From positions 1 through 5,068 of the forward strand of contig DBRE01000067.1 of NCBI GenBank assembly GCA_002305535.1: 5,068 bases of DNA, given 5' to 3'. This document shows positions 1 to 5,068 of the stretch, in pieces; the first letter of the stretch is position 1; each line of letters begins with the position of its first letter. The translations under genes and the position numbers were made by a program. The notes under the pieces were generated by a model that worked only from the letters and a program-made list of their open reading frames with translations, did not search any database and was not told where the DNA came from. The stretch comes from Syntrophomonas sp. UBA1376. Lineage in GTDB: Bacteria > Bacillota > Syntrophomonadia > Syntrophomonadales > Syntrophomonadaceae.

Positions 1-568
1 GGAAATGATGCTGGAATACGTGTTAAAGCAACATGGACTCACACCCGGGCAAGACGTTAATATTATTACCAATCTGCAATTTACGGCTACTACCGGGGCT
101 TTCATTGGTGGAACTGGGGACTATGTAGCCAATTTTGAACCCAATGCCAGCCAACTGGAGAAAGAGGGCTATGGCCATGTCGTAGCATCCCTGGGAGTTG
201 CTGGCGGCGAAGTGGCCTATACCGTGTTTGGAGCGCGCCGCAGTTATCTGGCTGAGAATTCGGAAATAGTACAGCGCTTTACCAACGCTGTATACCGTGG
301 TCAGCTGTGGGTAGAGCAACACAGTTCAGAAGAAGTAGCCCGCTCCATACAATCATTTTTCCCAGATACCGATCTGGACTTGATCACCATGGTAGTGGAA
401 CGTTATAAAGACCAGGATACCTGGGCTAAAGACCCCATTATGGAAAGCAAGTCATTGGATAGACTTCAGGAAATAATCAAGGAAGCTGGAGAACTGAGCG
501 AACCGGTAGATTCCAACCTGCTTATCACGCATGAGTTCGCCCAGCGGGCTATGACCGAGATCCCATAG
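1..568 (+). CDS. ABC transporter substrate-binding protein, NitT/TauT (NMT1/THI5-like) family, C-terminal part
   Basis: This is the 3' part of a gene cut by the left edge. The frame is open from base 2 and stops at TAG 566-568, leaving 188 residues; the ATG at base 5 is internal, not a start. The protein would capture a small solute outside the membrane and deliver it to the permease encoded two genes downstream. The visible part fits the second lobe of NMT1/THI5-like binding proteins: an opening LEYVLKQHGL-type helix followed by a DVNII strand, a Gly-rich GAFIGGTGDY segment where these proteins contact ligand, then VASLGVAGGEVAYTVF and a helical C-terminus with a YKDQDTW motif. The signal peptide and first lobe lie outside the window. 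The gene order binding protein, ATPase, permease supports the call. Substrate is undetermined; nitrate, sulfonate, pyrimidine and other ligands all occur in this superfamily. Confidence 0.85.
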   Translation, partial: EMMLEYVLKQHGLTPGQDVNIITNLQFTATTGAFIGGTGDYVANFEPNASQLEKEGYGHVVASLGVAGGEVAYTVFGARRSYLAENSEIVQRFTNAVYRGQLWVEQHSSEEVARSIQSFFPDTDLDLITMVVERYKDQDTWAKDPIMESKSLDRLQEIIKEAGELSEPVDSNLLITHEFAQRAMTEIP

Positions 569-587
569 CGAGAAGCTCAGAGTAATT

Positions 588-626
588 GAAAAGGGCAGCG
601 CTGCTCTTAGCATAGCTGCCGTTTTC
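588..626 (+). promoter_or_regulatory. intercistronic hairpin between binding-protein and ATPase genes
   Basis: Bases 588-599 pair with 615-626. There are 11 base pairs with one G-G mismatch (593/621) around a 15-base loop. Within the loop, GCT 600-602 can also pair with AGC 609-611. The 3' arm ends in GTTTTC, so the GGCAGC/GCTGCC core is followed by four T residues, but the T run is short and itself base-paired. This may be a leaky terminator or an mRNA-stabilising stem that keeps the binding protein in excess over the membrane components, as is common in importer operons. A smaller competing hairpin (591-596 with 603-608) is possible. The structure is seen directly; the role is inferred. Confidence 0.55.
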
Positions 627-646
627 AAATCCAGGGAGAATTTATT

Positions 647-1402
647 ATGAGGAAATGCAAAGTATCATTACAGGATATTGCCATGACTTTTCAAACTCCG
701 GACGGAGAAACCCAAGCCATAACAAGCTTTTCCCTGGATGTTTATGAAGGTGAATTCGTAAGCATAGTAGGCCCCAGTGGGTGTGGAAAATCTACCATAC
801 TCAACATATTATCAGGACTTCTCCAACCCACCCGGGGCAGTGTAGAAGTGCAGGGAAAAGTCGGCTACATGTTTCAAAAGGATCATTTATTTGAATGGCG
901 CACTATTCTACGCAATTGTTTGATAGGACCGGAAATTCAAAAACAGGATCTGAAAGCAGCCCGGGCATATGTGGAACAACTGCTGCGCAAATACGGCCTG
1001 GGCGACTTTCTCCATCATTATCCCCATCAACTCTCGGGAGGCATGCGTCAGAGAGCGGCCTTAATACGTACTCTGGCTGTTTCCCCGGATGTTTTACTCT
1101 TGGATGAACCGTTTTCCGCCCTGGATTATCAGACCCGGTTAACCGTGGTCGATGAGGTGTGGAATATCCTGCGTCAGGAAAAAATGACGGCTCTAATAGT
1201 AACTCATGATATTGCCGAAGCTATTTCCTTATCTGATCGTATCTGTGTCTTATCGCGGCGACCGGCCTTAGTGAAAAATATTTACTCCATCGAACGTACC
1301 ATTCCTGGCCAGACCCCCTTGCAAAACCGAAAAGATGAGCATTTCCGTATTTACTTTGACCAGATCTGGAAGGAGCTGGATATCCATGCCGAAGTCTACT
1401 GA
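647..1402 (+). CDS. ABC transporter ATP-binding protein, NitT/TauT (SsuB/TauB-like) family
   Basis: This is a complete 251-residue ATPase, normal length for the SsuB/TauB/NrtD group. It would hydrolyse ATP on the cytoplasmic face to drive import through the permease encoded next. All nucleotide-binding elements are present: Walker A GPSGCGKST at 42-50, Q-loop Gln77 in GYMFQKD, signature LSGGM at 129-133, Walker B LLLDEP at 150-155 with catalytic Glu154, D-loop SALD at 157-160 and switch His187 in VTHD. No inactivating change is visible. The ATG at 647 is preceded by AGGGAG at 633-638 with eight bases between, which supports this start. The C-terminal 60 residues form the usual extension and no regulatory domain is fused. 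The last 17 bases overlap the permease gene, indicating co-transcription and translational coupling. Substrate cannot be read from an ATPase. Confidence 0.95.
   Translation: MRKCKVSLQDIAMTFQTPDGETQAITSFSLDVYEGEFVSIVGPSGCGKSTILNILSGLLQPTRGSVEVQGKVGYMFQKDHLFEWRTILRNCLIGPEIQKQDLKAARAYVEQLLRKYGLGDFLHHYPHQLSGGMRQRAALIRTLAVSPDVLLLDEPFSALDYQTRLTVVDEVWNILRQEKMTALIVTHDIAEAISLSDRICVLSRRPALVKNIYSIERTIPGQTPLQNRKDEHFRIYFDQIWKELDIHAEVY
1370..1375 (+). promoter_or_regulatory. ribosome binding site deciding the permease start
   Basis: AAGGAG lies inside the end of the ATPase gene, ten bases before the ATG at 1386. The upstream in-frame ATG at 1335 has no comparable site and would add 17 residues read out of frame from the ATPase coding sequence, so 1386 is the better start. 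Confidence 0.75.
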
Positions 1403-2195
1403 AATATCTCGGCAGCGACGTCAGTATCTGCGTCAGCAAAAGGTACGGCGGGTGAGTATATTCAGCACTCAGATAGCAGTACTGTTAATATTCTTCGGGC
1501 TGTGGGAAGTAGCAGCTAATTTGGACTGGATAGATGCTTTCGTAACCAGTCAACCTTCCCGGATGTGGCAGACGGTGCTCAATATGCATAGTACGGGAGA
1601 ATTGTATTTACACGTTTGGACTACGGTGTGGGAGACTATTGTAGGTTTTACCACCGGTACCATAGGGGGCCTAGCTATTGCTATAATGCTGTGGTGGTCA
1701 CCCTTTTTATCCAGGGTAGCCGACCCTTACCTGGTAGTCTTGAACGCATTGCCTAAAGTAGCCCTAGGGCCGATACTGATCGTGTGGCTGGGCAACGGTC
1801 AGCCGGCCATTATCGTAATGGCTCTGTTGATATCGATTATTGTTACTATCATCAGCATGCTGCAGGGATTCTTATCAGTAGATGAAGATAAAATCAGATT
1901 GACGCAAGCCTTCGGGGCCGGCAAGATGACCATACTGACCAAGGTGATCTTACCAGCCAGCCTGCCGAATATGATCTCCGCTTTGAAGGTAAATGTAGGC
2001 CTCTCCTGGGTAGGTGTGATTATGGGAGAGTTCTTAGTATCGCAAGCCGGGCTCGGGCATCTGATCGTTTACGGCGGGCAGGTTTTCCAATTGGATATAG
2101 TGATGACCAGTGTGATCATCCTGGCTCTGTGCGCAGCGGTCATGTATGTAGCCGTAGCCTACGCCGAATCCAAGCTCCTACGCTGGCGATTGTAG
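1386..2195 (+). CDS. ABC transporter permease, NitT/TauT (SsuC/TauC-like) family
   Basis: This is a complete 269-residue inner-membrane permease, typical in size for SsuC/TauC-like proteins. A basic cytoplasmic N-terminus (residues 1-22) is followed by hydrophobic segments near 28-44, 83-104, 115-135, 140-160, 198-218 and 238-260, fitting the usual six-helix layout. The EAA loop that docks on the ATPase is at about 166-194: the invariant-type Gly177 in AFGAG is followed by VILPASLP at 187-194. The family's LP-K-x-A-L-x-P motif is visible at 122-129. I chose the start at 1386 because it has AAGGAG at 1370-1375 and overlaps the ATPase stop by 17 bases. It is the last gene of the importer operon; a palindromic repeat begins one base after its TAG stop. 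It should form a homodimer, because only one permease gene is present. Substrate unknown. Confidence 0.94.
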   Translation: MPKSTEISRQRRQYLRQQKVRRVSIFSTQIAVLLIFFGLWEVAANLDWIDAFVTSQPSRMWQTVLNMHSTGELYLHVWTTVWETIVGFTTGTIGGLAIAIMLWWSPFLSRVADPYLVVLNALPKVALGPILIVWLGNGQPAIIVMALLISIIVTIISMLQGFLSVDEDKIRLTQAFGAGKMTILTKVILPASLPNMISALKVNVGLSWVGVIMGEFLVSQAGLGHLIVYGGQVFQLDIVMTSVIILALCAAVMYVAVAYAESKLLRWRL

Positions 2196-2196
2196 A

Positions 2197-2228
2197 GTGC
2201 GACAGGGGACGGTTCTCGATTGTCGCAC
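2197..2228. repeat. REP-like palindromic element with GGGGACGGTTCTC core
   Basis: Perfect 8-base arms GTGCGACA (2197-2204) and TGTCGCAC (2221-2228) flank a 16-base centre that begins GGGGACGGTTCTC (2205-2217). The centre can alternatively pair outward: GGGACG 2206-2211 is complementary to CGTCCC 2237-2242. From memory, short palindromes with this GGGGACGGTTCT core recur between genes in Clostridia and are linked to IS200-like REP-associated transposases; I could not search for copies. It starts one base after the permease stop and has no T-run, so it is not a classical terminator, though it could stabilise the 3' end of the importer mRNA. Confidence 0.6.
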
Positions 2229-2259
2229 CCTATCTGCGTCCCGATTGACCTCCTGCATC

Positions 2260-2309
2260 TTGACATTTTCTTAATACTATTTTGATATTTGCTAAAAAAA
2301 CGATTGATA
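2260..2309 (+). promoter_or_regulatory. phased TTRAYA boxes, probable OmpR/PhoP-family response-regulator site
   Basis: TTGACA (2260-2265), TTAATA (2271-2276), TTGATA (2282-2287) and TTGATA (2304-2309) all start on one 11-base register. Only the slot at 2293 (TAAAAA) is degenerate. Direct hexamers with 11-base periodicity are how dimers of OmpR-family winged-helix regulators bind; Bacillus PhoP boxes look alike. The array sits directly ahead of the exported-protein gene, and an OmpR-family regulator is encoded downstream. The pattern is seen directly; the identity of the protein that binds it is inferred. Confidence 0.5.
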
Positions 2310-2324
2310 TTATATCATCATAAT
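2282..2324 (+). promoter_or_regulatory. candidate promoter region for the exported-protein gene
   Basis: TATTAT at 2308-2313 matches the -10 consensus at five of six positions. The nearest -35-like hexamer, TTGATA at 2282-2287, is 20 bases away, which is long and would fit an activator-dependent promoter. Alternatives are CATAAT at 2319-2324 without a good -35, or TTGACA at 2260-2265 with a poor TGATAT at 2283-2288. A 6-base inverted repeat (TGATAT 2305-2310, ATATCA 2312-2317) overlaps the preferred -10. Confidence 0.4.
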
Positions 2325-2346
2325 AGATACTGGGAGGTATTTTGGT

Positions 2347-2889
2347 ATGAAAAAGCAGAGGACTAAATTAATGAGTTTAGCCTTGTCACTGGTACTAATC
2401 GGTGGGATGACAGCGGGTGCCTCAGCTGCCAACACTGATAACGCTCAGTTAGGCTTGGTTAGACAAGGTTTACGAGCGGCCGGCCAGCAGGCTCAAGGGT
2501 GTTTACAGACCTTGGCTGATTTGACTGGTTTATCAATCACCGAAATCCGCCATGAAAGAACCCAAGGTAAATCATTAGCTGCTATTGCCGAAAGTCAGGG
2601 AATAGACGAACAGACTATAATCGATCAGATTATAGCCGAACGCACTTCTACCTTGGATCAGTTGAAAGCTAATAACAAGATCAGTGCGGCTCAATATGAG
2701 TATTGTATTACTAACATGCCGGAACGGGTGCAAGCCAATCTGGATAGAACTGATATTGGTTGTGGCCAAGGAAACCATTCGCAATGGGGTGACACAAGCC
2801 GCGCGAGAGGTGCCGGGCAATGCCGGGGAATGGCTAATGGTATGGGTGTTAACCAGGGAGCATGCCCTTACCTTAATGCCCAGCCATAG
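2347..2889 (+). CDS. exported DUF2680-like small protein with Gly/Cys/Met-rich tail
   Basis: This is a complete 180-residue protein of unknown function. A Sec signal peptide is clear: basic MKKQRTK, hydrophobic core at about 8-22, and an ASA cleavage motif after Ala27. The mature part has a helical region at about 53-133 containing LTGLSITEIR, QGKSLAAIAESQGID and a following KANNKISAAQ turn; this pattern matches what I recall of DUF2680 proteins. There is no lipobox and no second membrane segment. The tail (134-180) is rich in Gly, Gln and Asn, with Cys139, Cys159 and Cys173 plus His144, Met162 and Met166; Cys52 and Cys120 lie in the helical part. The tail could bind metal or form disulfides, but no exact metal motif is present. 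GGGAGGT at 2332-2338 gives a strong ribosome site eight bases before the ATG. It has its own promoter-like region and a perfect terminator, so it is probably a single-gene unit. Confidence 0.85.
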   Translation: MKKQRTKLMSLALSLVLIGGMTAGASAANTDNAQLGLVRQGLRAAGQQAQGCLQTLADLTGLSITEIRHERTQGKSLAAIAESQGIDEQTIIDQIIAERTSTLDQLKANNKISAAQYEYCITNMPERVQANLDRTDIGCGQGNHSQWGDTSRARGAGQCRGMANGMGVNQGACPYLNAQP

Positions 2890-2903
2890 GATAATTATTT
2901 GAC

Positions 2904-2932
2904 GGGTACCTTTCTTAAGGTACCCTATTTTT
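2904..2932 (+). terminator. intrinsic terminator after the exported-protein gene
   Basis: A perfect 9-base-pair stem, GGGTACCTT (2904-2912) with AAGGTACCC (2917-2925), closes a TCTT loop. It is followed by TATTTTT (2926-2932). It lies 14 bases after the TAG at 2887-2889 and should end that transcript, separating it from the regulator-kinase genes. Confidence 0.9.
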
Positions 2933-2958
2933 ATGGACGCATCGTAATGTAATATAAA
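2931..2958 (+). promoter_or_regulatory. weak candidate promoter for the two-component genes
   Basis: TATAAA at 2953-2958 resembles a -10 box. The hexamer 16 bases upstream (TTATGG, 2931-2936) is a poor -35. A promoter is expected here because a strong terminator precedes the regulator gene, but the sequence support is slight. A single TTAATA at 2989-2994 overlaps the ribosome-site region and is not part of a phased array. Confidence 0.2.
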
Positions 2959-3008
2959 AACAAGGAAGTTGTTTTAAGCGGGCTTGGCTTAATAAGGAGT
3001 GGGCAGAT

Positions 3009-3692
3009 ATGGAACCGGTTATTTTAGTAGTGGAAGATGAACAGATACTGCGTGATATGCTGGTACAGCACCTTGGACAGGAAGGTTTTGCAGTGGCTCA
3101 AGCTGTGGATGGCCAGGAGGCTCTCCAGATCGTGGAGGATATATGCCCGGATTTGATAGTGCTGGATCTTATGCTGCCCAAGTTGTCAGGTTGGGAAGTC
3201 TTAAAGAGTATTAGACAACAGGGTGGTGTGCCGGTCATTATTTTAACGGCCCGAGCTGATGAGGTGGATAAGCTTTTGGGACTGGAATTGGGAGCAGATG
3301 ATTACCTAACCAAGCCCTTTTCTCCGCGAGAATTGACAGCGCGTATCAAGGCAGTATTACGCCGTACTCATATCAGCTCAGCAGTGGCTTCAATAAATAT
3401 CGGCAACCTCACTATTCATCCTACCCGTATGGAAGCGGTAGTAGGCGGCCACGAGCTGCCTTTAACATCTACTGAATTCAAAATTCTATTACTACTGGCC
3501 GAGAACCCGGGTCAGGTTTTTTCTCGCTTGCACATTCTGGAAAGGGTTTTTGGAGATATGTACGAAGGTTACGAAAGAACCATAGATACCCATATCAGCA
3601 ATCTTCGGCATAAGATCGACTCATCTGGAGCAAGTAATTTCACCATTAAAACCGTCTATGGAATAGGCTACAAGCTGGTAGCGGAGGAGTAA
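3009..3692 (+). CDS. OmpR/PhoB-family DNA-binding response regulator
   Basis: This is a complete 227-residue transcription factor, standard length for the OmpR family. The receiver domain (about 3-118) has the acidic pair Glu9/Asp10, phosphoacceptor Asp53 in VLDLMLP, Thr80, and Lys102 in TKPF, so it should be fully phosphorylatable. The winged-helix domain (about 128-225) has LTSTEFKILLLL at 152-163, the recognition helix RTIDTHISNLRHKI at 190-203, and the terminal wing YGIGYKL at 217-223. AAGGAG at 2994-2999 precedes the ATG by nine bases. The kinase gene follows after three bases, so the two form a cognate pair. Overall similarity is to BaeR/WalR-type regulators; I cannot assign a specific ortholog. 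A plausible target is the phased TTRAYA array ahead of the exported-protein gene at 2347, and self-regulation is possible. Confidence 0.95.
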   Translation: MEPVILVVEDEQILRDMLVQHLGQEGFAVAQAVDGQEALQIVEDICPDLIVLDLMLPKLSGWEVLKSIRQQGGVPVIILTARADEVDKLLGLELGADDYLTKPFSPRELTARIKAVLRRTHISSAVASINIGNLTIHPTRMEAVVGGHELPLTSTEFKILLLLAENPGQVFSRLHILERVFGDMYEGYERTIDTHISNLRHKIDSSGASNFTIKTVYGIGYKLVAEE

Positions 3693-3695
3693 AAA

Positions 3696-5068
3696 ATGCC
3701 TAAACCAGGATTAGCTCGCAAAATAACCAGTATACTGGTAATAATCTCAGTGTTGTCGGTCACTATCTCTTTACTAGTAATGTTGGGAATAACCAGGCAG
3801 CAATTTACCAATTATATGAACCAACATGACCAAATAATACTTGCGCAATGGAAACCCGCTCTGGAAGAATACTATTCCCAGTATGGCTTCTCGGGTTTAC
3901 AAGATTATATAAGTGCCACTACTCCAGGACGAGGTATGGGACAGCACCGTTTGGGTCAGGCCAGTCAACTCGGCTTGAAATCCAGGGCAGGCCAGTGGTT
4001 GCTAGTTACCGATGATTCAGGCCTGGTAGTAGCTGATACTCGGGGTGTCAACGTTGGGCAGTTCCCTCCGATTGATTCTATTCATTACAATTCAGTTGAG
4101 TTGCGGCATGACAACCAAATAATTGGTACCCTATATGTGCTTAGCCCGTTGGGTGCCGGCCTAGCTACCTTGGAAAACGATTTCTTAACCAGATTGAGTT
4201 ATAGTAGTCTTGTTTTGGCCATATTTATGGGTGTGATTGCACTCCTGTTGGGCACTTTATTGGGCAGACGCATCAGTTCCCCCCTAGCTTCTTTGTCTAC
4301 AGCTATCCACAAACTGGCTCAGGGTGAACTGGGTCACAGAGTACATCTGGAGGGTGACAGCGAATTCGTCAAACTGGGACGAGATCTTAATACTTTGGCC
4401 CGAAAATTAGAGGATACCGACAAAAACCGGCGCAGGCTAACCGCAGATATATCTCATGAATTACGGACTCCTCTAACCTTCTTGCGCGGACAATTGGAAG
4501 GTATGCAGAGTGGCAACATAAAATTGGACGCAGAGAATATTGCTCTATTGCATGATGAAGTAATTCGTCTTACCAAATTGGTAAGGGAATTGGAAGATAT
4601 TAGCTTGATAGAAAATCATGTAGTCCTTCTTAATATGAGTACTTTTGGAGTCGCTGAATTATTGGAGCGCCTGCAACCAGTATATATGGCTATGCAGGAT
4701 CAAAGAATTGCCCTGGTCGTTAATATTGATCCTGAAATAAAGGAAATAACGGCTGATCTGGATAGACTTTTACAGATATTGCTGAACTTATTTTCTAATG
4801 CTATGCAGCATACAGCCTCTAACGGTTCGGTGGAATTATCCATTAAGAAGGAAAAGGGACAGCTGTTATTTGCCATGGCCGACAATGGTCCAGGTATTCC
4901 TGCCGCTGAGCTGCCGTATCTTTTCGAGCGTTTTTATCGGGTTGATGCCCATCGCAACCGCCAAAGCGGTGGCATGGGATTGGGACTGGCTATTGCCCGG
5001 GGATATGCTGAAGCCCATCAGGGAAAAATGTGGGCAGAAAGCCAGGAAGGACAGGGGACTACTATTTA
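3696..5068 (+). CDS. membrane-bound sensor histidine kinase, BaeS-like, 3' end cut by window
   Basis: The frame is open from ATG 3696 to the right edge, giving 457 residues. It ends just after the GQGTTI element, so only a short C-terminus is missing. Layout: transmembrane helix about 10-32; extracytoplasmic sensor about 33-167 with a PAS/CACHE-like stretch at 99-150 (GQWLLVTDDSG, then IIGTLYV); second transmembrane helix about 168-190; HAMP about 191-245; dimerisation helix with phosphoacceptor His254 in DISHELRTP; and the ATPase domain with N box Asn364/Asn368, G1 DNGPGIP at 396-402, F box LFERFYRVD at 409-417 and G2 GGMGLGLAI at 425-433. All catalytic motifs are intact. GGAGGAG at 3683-3689 lies six bases before the start, inside the regulator's last codons, implying translational coupling. 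The H box and following LRG resemble BaeS-type kinases. The signal is unknown; a Gly/Met/Gln/His loop at 78-88 is a noticeable feature of the sensor. Confidence 0.94.
   Translation, partial: MPKPGLARKITSILVIISVLSVTISLLVMLGITRQQFTNYMNQHDQIILAQWKPALEEYYSQYGFSGLQDYISATTPGRGMGQHRLGQASQLGLKSRAGQWLLVTDDSGLVVADTRGVNVGQFPPIDSIHYNSVELRHDNQIIGTLYVLSPLGAGLATLENDFLTRLSYSSLVLAIFMGVIALLLGTLLGRRISSPLASLSTAIHKLAQGELGHRVHLEGDSEFVKLGRDLNTLARKLEDTDKNRRRLTADISHELRTPLTFLRGQLEGMQSGNIKLDAENIALLHDEVIRLTKLVRELEDISLIENHVVLLNMSTFGVAELLERLQPVYMAMQDQRIALVVNIDPEIKEITADLDRLLQILLNLFSNAMQHTASNGSVELSIKKEKGQLLFAMADNGPGIPAAELPYLFERFYRVDAHRNRQSGGMGLGLAIARGYAEAHQGKMWAESQEGQGTTI

Noticed and set aside
23..322. Minus-strand open frame of 99 codons
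   Set aside because: Lies wholly inside the well-supported binding-protein gene on the other strand, with no recognisable domain.
895..1107. Plus-strand open frame of 70 codons inside the ATPase gene
   Set aside because: Out-of-frame shadow of a gene with every ABC ATPase motif intact.
1335..1385. Longer permease start at ATG 1335
   Set aside because: Would add 17 residues from within the ATPase coding sequence with no ribosome site; ATG 1386 has AAGGAG ten bases upstream and gives the family's usual length.
1221..1439. Minus-strand open frame of 72 codons across the ATPase-permease junction
   Set aside because: Antisense to two supported overlapping genes; no family features.
2568..2628. 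Helix-turn-helix-like stretch (KSLAAIAESQGIDEQTI) in the exported protein
   Set aside because: The protein has a clear signal peptide, and this pattern belongs to the DUF2680-like helical fold, so DNA binding is not a sensible reading.
2575..2820. Minus-strand and second plus-frame open frames over the exported-protein gene
   Set aside because: Shadows of a gene that has a signal peptide, a strong ribosome site and a terminator in the main frame.
4124..4133. GGTACCCTAT shared with the terminator at 2919-2928
   Set aside because: Short match within kinase coding sequence without a pairing arm; coincidence.
4569..4585. 17-base palindrome CTTACCAA-A-TTGGTAAG in the kinase gene
   Set aside because: Encodes normal kinase helix residues (RLTKLVR); only one base separates the arms and nothing else marks it as an operator, so it is probably chance.
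4700..4885. Minus-strand open frame of 61 codons
   Set aside because: Antisense to the kinase ATPase domain, whose N and G1 boxes are intact in the + frame.

Overview
The window looks like chromosomal DNA of a Gram-positive, probably anaerobic Firmicute of the class Clostridia (a Syntrophomonas/Peptococcaceae-like lineage is my guess). The reasons are moderate GC (roughly 45-50 %), strong GGAGG-type ribosome binding sites in front of every gene, short leaders, and a GGGGACGGTTCTC-centred palindromic repeat that I recall from that group. All genes lie on the + strand. There is no transposase, rRNA, tRNA or CRISPR.

Bases 1-2195 carry an ABC importer of the nitrate/sulfonate/thiamine-precursor type. 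It consists of the C-terminal part of a substrate-binding protein (cut by the left edge), a complete ATPase and a complete permease. The binding-protein and ATPase genes are separated by 78 bases holding a strong hairpin. The ATPase and permease genes overlap by 17 bases. The substrate cannot be read from the sequence.

Bases 2196-2346 form the boundary between the two gene sets. A REP-like palindrome begins one base after the permease stop. It is followed by an AT-rich promoter region with TTRAYA hexamers in strict 11-base phase, which is the layout of OmpR/PhoP-family response-regulator sites.

Bases 2347-5068 hold a small exported protein of DUF2680-like character with a Gly/Cys/Met-rich tail, a perfect intrinsic terminator, an OmpR-family response regulator and a histidine kinase that runs off the right edge a few residues before its end. 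The kinase is membrane-bound, with an extracytoplasmic PAS/CACHE-like sensor and a HAMP domain.

My working model is that the kinase senses an envelope or metal-type signal, phosphorylates the regulator at Asp53, and the regulator acts on the phased boxes ahead of the exported-protein gene. That link is inferred from adjacency and the box pattern only. It is the best candidate here for a little-described system.
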